From Nageia nagi (taxonomy: Eukaryota > Pinophyta), in contig JBITNC010000001.1 of assembly GCA_050084985.1 (NCBI GenBank), positions 153,946,001 through 154,010,000 of the forward strand: a stretch of 64,000 nucleotides of DNA. Direction: 5' to 3'. A program made the translations under genes and the position numbers. Positions 58,351 to 64,000 of this stretch are shown here, one piece after another (position 1 is the stretch's first letter; each line of letters begins with the position of its first letter). The notes below the pieces were generated by a model. That model worked only from the letters and a program-made list of their open reading frames with translations, was not told the origin of the DNA and made no database searches.

Positions 58351-59219
58351 CCCATTTGGGCTCATTTGTAGTAGATTAGACATTTTGCAAATTGGGCTAC
58401 TTACACAATATTTTCAAACATGTAAGTTTCCCTATTTTGTAATTGTGATATAATTTCAAGTAATTGAAGTGAGCATATTTTCATTTGGAACTATGAATGT
58501 GAATGTGTGTTACATCTTTATACTATCTTGAGTGTTTGGATCATTTTGTAAACCTTGCTAGGGTGAACAAAAGAGTGCATGAAAATCTTTTGTGTTGTTT
58601 TAAGATGACATTTCATAGTTTGCACATTGGACTAGTGTGTTTTAAGATGACTCATGTATGTTGTTTAATATAGGAACTTCACTCCCTGTTTGAGTTCTAC
58701 CCACATCATATTTTTTCTTTCCATTTCCTTAGTGTGAAGCTCCCCTTGTTAGGACATTTGTGTTGTTGGATTCGGAGTGCATGGAACCTAGGCCAAAACC
58801 CGTACGAGTCCATTCTTAGAAACCCATACTAGTCAGTGAGAATATTGCCCCTTGACCTGAATTCATATATCATCGTCTTCTCACAACCTCTTTTTATTCC
58901 TTTTTTATTTATTTTGCACAACTTTCGCAATGAATCTTTTTTTTTTTCCTTTCTTTCTTGAGAAACAACTATTTCTGGATTAGGGACCCTTCAAGTCCTT
59001 GGTTAACAAATGTTATTTGAGTTGGTAATAGCTTTAAGCATCTCCACCGAATCACCTAAGTGATCCTTTGCACTCTTCACTTTTAAACCTTTGGGGTAAA
59101 CAATCCTCATAGCGGGAAGGGGTCATGTCCTACCACTCAGGTGTTGGAGTCCTTCCACAAGCCTTGTGATACCATTTGCCAATCAGCAAGGGTAGGAAAG
59201 AAAAAGCCCCCAACAAAAA

Positions 59220-59241
59220 TTGGTGCTAGGAGGGCCTCGAA
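59220..59241 (+). other. Primer-binding site of element H2
   Basis: TTGGTGCTAGGAGGGCC lies five bases after the LTR end CCCCCAACA. It begins TGG as primer sites do, but it is not the initiator Met-tRNA type used by the other elements here. The complement of this stretch has a TTCGA followed downstream by CACCA, as a tRNA 3' end would. I do not assign the tRNA. Confidence 0.6.
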
Positions 59242-59265
59242 CTGTTTCTGTATCTAGTAAAAAAA

Positions 59266-62200
59266 ATGTTTCTCTACTTATACTTCATCAAGTTGGGACC
59301 TAGAAAAGCTTTGTCATATGACTTGAGGTCAAACAAGAATAAGGTTCAACCTAAAGACGAATTGGAGAGTTCCCAAAAGACCAATGAAACTCCTATTCAG
59401 AATCTCGATGATACGTCCACTTCTACCTCATCAGACGCATCAATCACTAGTCCTAGCTCACTGAACAACTTGGTTTCTTTCCTAACCAATACGCAACCAA
59501 GTATTCAAACCCAACCTGTTGTGCAAACATAGCTTTCATCACAACTACAATAGGGTCCTCAACCATAGGGCAGAGCTAACCCACAGCAAAGAAGAAGAAT
59601 GGCCAATCCACCTCCTACACCTTTTGCTTGGTTGAGATCAAGTCCTATCAGTGTTCCTAGAACTCAAAATGAAATCCCAAAAGATTACCAGAAACACTTT
59701 CAAAAGTACAACCCTAACAACCTCATGTTAGCAAAAGACCACATCCAGTCATATATCAACACAACCAAACTCTATATTGAACATGAGAATGTGGCATGCA
59801 GAATGTTTCCATCCACTCTAGAAGGCCGTGCATGCGATTGGTATCTCAGGCTCACCTTGAGATCTATCATGTCATGGTTAACTAGAAGAAGCAATTTTAC
59901 AAAGATTTCAAGTACCAGTGGATCCAGATGTATTATATCATCAATTTGTAAATACAAAAAAATTTCCTCATGAATCAGTCAGAAATTTCAAAGATAGATT
60001 CCATAATGCCTATGGAAAATTAGTGGAACCTCGTACTGTTTTTGATGCTAAAGTACTACAAATGTATATATGGGCACTTGACCCCCTCACAGCATCCTTC
60101 ATAAGAAGAGAAGCGGGTATTACAACATTGAGATAGGCTTACGCTTCCGCAGCTACCATTGAAAGGTAGCTCACCTAAAATACTAAGGGAGAGAAGGCTA
60201 CTCATCTAATGTATCTATTGGGAAATTTGAACTTGAACATTGCTAGTGTTCCCTCGCAACCTGACACCCCAAATCCTACACAGGCGTCACTACCAAACAT
60301 CCCAATGTCTTCTAATGCAGTTCAACCTAACCCCTTAGCCTTCACACATACCACACATTCTTCTCCATCCTTCCCAATGCCTAGTAACCCTACACCCCAT
60401 TGCTTCATCATCATCCGTTCCATTGAGCACGAATCTTATCACCTAGCTTATCATTCAACTGTCACAACCCTCCCATCCTAATCCTGTACACAATCCTTTA
60501 GGGCAAGGAGAGCTTAACATCCTAAAAAAATTCTTGGGTGTGTTAGCAAAAGACAAAAAAGATCCTAAACCACCCAAGAAGGATCAAGAGTTTGTTAAGA
60601 AGGAATAAGAGCTTGCAAGGTGAGAAAGGGAGTTGGCAAAGAGGGAAAAGGATCAGAATGATTTTAAGACACTCCTAACCAAAATGGTGGAAAACAATAG
60701 AGGGCAAAACAATGCACAGTTCAATCAACAGCTTACACCCAATAATGATCGTCCGTGCAATCCAAACTTTCAAAGAGAAAATAGACCCTGGAAAAGTGGT
60801 CCCAATAACAGCACAAGTATAGTACCCAACCCGATAGCAAGAGACCCAAGGCCCTCTCAAATAAATAATGTTGATTTAACAAAGATTGCATTAACCACTT
60901 GGTGTAGGATTCACAACACTGCTCATGCAGAGGCCACTTGGCCAAAGTTCACTTGTGCCATCAACATGCTTCAACAAGAAAAGAACAACTGGGAGCTCAC
61001 TCAACTCAAGAAGAGAAGATACCGGAAATTATCCCAATAGTTTTTCAGCTTGTTTTTGCTACCCAAGAGAATATGAGGATATTCGGCTTTGTGTACAAGA
61101 GAAAGGAACGGGAGTGTGACATACCATTTGGACCATTGACAAATTGTGTCATGGTCACTTTGTAATCTAGTGTTTGTTCATTGTCATGTTGTACATGTGT
61201 AACTCAAGCAGGAGCTTATGGTCTGTGGACCCCATTGTGAGCCCAATAATGGGACGTCTCCCCTTGAGTAGTGTTGTGTTAGTTTGTATTCTATTATCCC
61301 AAATTGTGGGAATCCCTAGATAGGTATGAATCTTGCATAGGCCAGAGTGCATGGAGGAGCACAGAAGTCTTGGGAGGGCCCACATACCCCACGCTGGCTT
61401 ATGAGGCCACCTAGACCCCACATCAACCTTGAGAGGCCCATCAGATCCCATGTCAACCTTGAGGGCCTTTATGACCCCCACATTGACACACTGGGCCCAT
61501 GGGATCCCCACGTTAGCATAATGGGCCAATATTACCCCCACATTGGCATGGTTGACCTATTGACTCCAATGTTGGAATAGACCTGGCTTGGGATGATATC
61601 AAGGCATGATGGATAGACACGAGAGGCTATATATTGAGGATGGAGCTCCATGATGAGGTTAGCTATTGATTATACTTCTATTACATTGAACCCGATCGGG
61701 CTTGCAAGTCTTGGCGATGCTGAGCATTCTTCCTAAGCGATGTCTAGAGGGGTGATAGGGTTGGGAGCTTGGCACTCTATGACTTAGGTGGGTCACCTAG
61801 TCCATCCGATGGTATTTCGAGGGTGAGCTTCTACCTTCAATGGTTAGCCAGGGTTTGAGGAGGCTCCTTCATAGGAGAGGATTCGGAGTTTGAGGGAGTT
61901 GGTATTTCCTGTGGTGTTCGGCTTGTACAAGGGTTTGGAACCCTAGATCTAGATATTGATATCCTCATTGTATACCATTGCATATCAGAATATAATCCAT
62001 CTCATTGTGTCTCCCTCCATTGTGTTGTTCATTGATGTGTATGTGTTGTCTCTTGTATACTGGTGTTGGAAGCTCCATTGTGTTGTGTTCATATCTATGA
62101 GGCATTCATTGAGGTGCCAAGTGTTACTATGTTCCCTAAAGGGCTAATGTCAAGGTATAGGGGTTGCATAGAGGCCTTGGGACGCTCATGTCTGCATTAT

Positions 62201-62740
62201 GGGGTGTTAGGGTGCCCTAGGGGCCCAACGTAGGTGTGCTATCTTCATTTGTCAAGGTTTTGAGTTGCATAGTTGGAGTCATTTGTACTGAAAGTGATTT
62301 TAGATCATCACAGGGAGCCATTGATGAAACCCAATCCCCCTAATGATCTCCAAGTACCTCCAAATCAAGTATCTTCAAACAATCCCCCTCCACCTAGTCC
62401 GGTTGTTCAACCAAGCATTCTTCAACAACAACTGGCATCCAGTATTCCTAGACCCCAATAGGCTCAACCATCACAAGGGAGACCCTTCATCAAGGCCAAG
62501 CAGGGATTACTAGTAAGAAACAAACTCAAGCTAGGGAGGAGCTGGATGAGACCTCCTTTGATATCATTAAGACTCTCAAGCATACTAAAGTCAATGTCAA
62601 CTTAATGGATTTGCTAGAGTATGAAGAGCATCACAAGCAAGCCATTAATCATCTAAAATCTAAGCAGACACAAAAGAAAGAATAGAGAAAAGTTTCAAAA
62701 TGACAAGTGCAATTGGCTTCCCCACCAGTTGTTGAAAACC
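59266..62740 (+). pseudogene. Element H2 gag relic, split by solo LTR C2
   Basis: It starts at the ATG 25 bases after the primer-binding site (MFLYLYFIKLGPRKALSYDL). The capsid-like domain spans about 59640-60180, crossing a frame change (YQKHFQKYNPNNLMLAKDHI, FPSTLEGRACDWYLRL, then FPHESVRNFKDRFHNAYGKL). A Gln/Asn/Pro-rich stretch follows at 60210-60900. WCRIHNTAHAEATW near 60900 resembles the C-x2-H-x4-H-x4-C finger of some large plant elements, with the last Cys lost. A solo LTR interrupts at 61115-62312, after which the Pro/Ser/Gln-rich frame continues. Multiple stops are present. The gag is unlike that of A, B and F and is closer to the Tat/Ogre side of Ty3/gypsy. Confidence 0.72.
61115..62312 (+). 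mobile_element. Solo LTR C2 (1198 bp) inside H2 gag
   Basis: It runs from TGTGACATACC to ATCATCACA with perfect target duplication gggag (61110-61114 and 62313-62317). It shows C-LTR landmarks and a row of 'GACCCCCACATTGGC' motifs at 61385-61570. Gag-derived sequence lies on both sides. Confidence 0.9.
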
Positions 62741-62817
62741 CCGCTACTGCTCAGGTCCAAATGGTGTTGAAGGCAAAAACACATACGCCTAGAAGAACTA
62801 TTCTCCTTTCTTAATCA

Positions 62818-64000
62818 CAATGAATGTGGCTGGGAAGAACATGCATAATTGCATGATGGATTCTAGTGTGGAAGCAAACATTATGCCATGGTAGGTGTGT
62901 AAGGCATTGAACTTGCCCATTGTAGATAGCCCTGATGGTATCACCCAACTAGATGACACACCAGTGAAAGTAGTTGGAATGATCCACAACTTGCGCATCC
63001 AAATTGCATCCGAACCAAGGATTGAGAGAGACATAGATGTACAAGTGGTTCAGATACCATCCAAATACGGGATGTTGCTTAGCAAAGATTGCTCAAAGAC
63101 TTTGAATGGATTCTGGTTCATGTGTTTCAAATTACCGAGTATAACAATGTCAATCAAGTACCAATGGTAGAATGAGATTTGGGCATTTATTGTCTTGAAA
63201 TTAATAAACCATCTCCTACTAACAATCTTGTCCCATCCCCATGTCCTACTCCTGCCATCGCCAAAACCAAACAACTGGAAACTAAATGCTGGATTCTCAA
63301 ATTTGATGGATCCAAATCTAAAATGGGTGGAGCTGGAGTTGAATTGCAAAATCCAAAGGGTAAAAAATATCAAGTTTCTTTTAGATTCGAATTTCCTTGC
63401 ACATGCAACTCAGTAGAGTATGAAGCTTTAGTCCAATGCATGAGGATGGCACTAGCAAAAGGTGTTGAAAACTTGCTAGTAATGGGAGACTCAAAGCTTG
63501 TGTTTTGTTAGATTAAAGGCCAGTACGAGTGCAAAGATGATCGCCTCACTTAGTACAGAGCATGCGCATTGAGCCTAATTGGAGATTTCAAGGCCTTCAA
63601 TATCAAAATAGTACCTAGAAATTAGAACATGGTTGCAAACTCTTTAGCAGTGCTGGCTAGTACTTTTCAGCCTCTAGAGAACAACAAGCTAAAAAGATTC
63701 ACCATTAAAATGTTGTACTCACCTTATGTGCCAGACAACATTGGGACAATTCAGATTTTTGATTATGACAAATAGATTGAGAACTTCATGGCTAGTAAAA
63801 GAGTTTTTACCTCTCAACATATAGAAGACAAAAGTACCAACAAAGATGAAAGTCACTCAAAGGATGACAATGATGAGTATGTGGACAGCATCCTCCAGCT
63901 GAAAACCAATAAGCTTTCGAGGGGAATCATTGATCTTGAGAGATTGTTCGATCGAGATTTTATACAAGAGAATAGACCTTGGGAACATATTGATGTTGAA
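62818..64000 (+). pseudogene. Element H2 protease and RNase H-like domain, runs off the window
   Basis: A retropepsin-like segment lies at 62818-63130 (MHNCMMDSSVEANIMP, then VQIPSKYGMLLSKDCSKTL); the active site reads D-S-S. About 150 bases later comes a type-I RNase H domain of the additional, archaeal-like kind: WILKFDGSKSKMGGAGVELQ, then CNSVEYEALVQCM, LVMGDSKLVF, and PRN.NMVANSLAVLAS at 63280-63660. The fourth catalytic acid appears replaced by Asn (ANSLA where ADALA is usual). Next comes YSPYVPDNIGTIQIFDYDK and an acidic stretch to the window end. At least five in-frame stops are present. No reverse transcriptase lies between protease and this domain. In Tat/Ogre elements such a domain normally accompanies RT and integrase, which may follow outside the window. 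Confidence 0.7.

Larger units (their letters stand above)
53640..59215 (+). mobile_element. 5' LTR of element H2 (5.6 kb) with an ORF inside
   Basis: It starts TGTTGTGACTA after ctagg and ends CCCCCAACA, five bases before a primer-binding site that leads into gag. Order: hairpins; repeated AGACAAAATTTTGTCT-type palindromes (53950-54545); TATA (54717); ORF copy 3 (54945-58127); second TATA (58341-58350); AT-rich tail; end. The tail matches the H3 end ('gcgggaa', 'caagtcttgtg/caagccttgtg', 'gcaaggaaa/gcaagggtaggaaa'). The start is fixed by interruption of a B LTR and the end by the primer-binding site, so the ORF lies inside the LTR. The 3' LTR is beyond the window, so LTR identity cannot be checked directly. 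Confidence 0.8.

Noticed and set aside
62273-62461. A separate small Pro/Ser-rich gene after LTR C2
   Set aside because: It is the continuation of the H2 gag region beyond the gggag duplication; the apparent start lies within the LTR.

Overview
This window is plant nuclear DNA made almost entirely of nested, decaying LTR retrotransposons. The evidence is Ty3/gypsy gag-protease and chromodomain-integrase reading frames, primer-binding sites of the initiator-methionine tRNA type (TGGTATCAGAGC), polypurine tracts, TG...CA LTR ends with 5-bp target-site duplications, and one isolated spliced exon of a plant membrane-protein gene. The AT-rich, deeply nested texture and the lone exon in kilobases of repeats suggest a very large genome with giant introns, such as a conifer or other gymnosperm. 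That is inference; no species was identified. No rRNA, tRNA, CRISPR or bacterial features were seen.

Layout. 1-4521: the pol end of chromovirus A, one shared LTR, a primer-binding site and an intact gag-protease frame. 4522-7466: a reversed LTR scrap and anonymous AT-rich DNA. 7472-11778: a reversed solo long LTR (H6) with TSD tgacc, carrying a ~182-bp tandem array and split by a 750-bp solo LTR. 11784-13439: unique-looking DNA with a LAZ1/TMEM184-type exon at 12768-12824. 13445 to ~19600: long LTR H1 with a large decayed ORF inside it. 19873-24855: chromodomain relic G, then gag-protease element B1, split by solo LTR C1 and ending in its own LTR. 24933 to ~29150: long LTR H7 (reversed), split by a B-type LTR. 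29160-33034: reversed gag-protease element F. 33035-36997: element B3. 36998-41447: partial long LTRs H5 and H4, facing each other. 41536-53639: element B2, carrying solo LTR C3 and the 6.2-kb solo long LTR H3. 53640-64000: the 5' part of a full element, made of long LTR H2 (5.6 kb), its primer-binding site, gag (split by solo LTR C2), protease and an RNase H-like domain running off the window.

Main discovery candidate. Family H has unusually long LTRs. Their 5' ends fold into two successive hairpins whose arms change together between copies. In three copies (H1, H2, H3) a decayed ~900-1000 codon ORF of a protein I cannot name lies inside the LTR. Each ORF has a TATA box upstream; H2 and H3 also show a second TATA box downstream. 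H3 is a solo LTR whose removal joins two halves of element B2, and its far end resembles the primer-binding-site end of H2. The ORF is therefore inside the LTR and is not a neighbouring gene.

Second theme. Four gag-protease elements (B1, B2, B3, F) pass from protease straight into non-coding DNA with no reverse transcriptase or integrase, which suggests mobilisation in trans. Chromovirus A and the H2 element are the only pol-bearing candidates seen.
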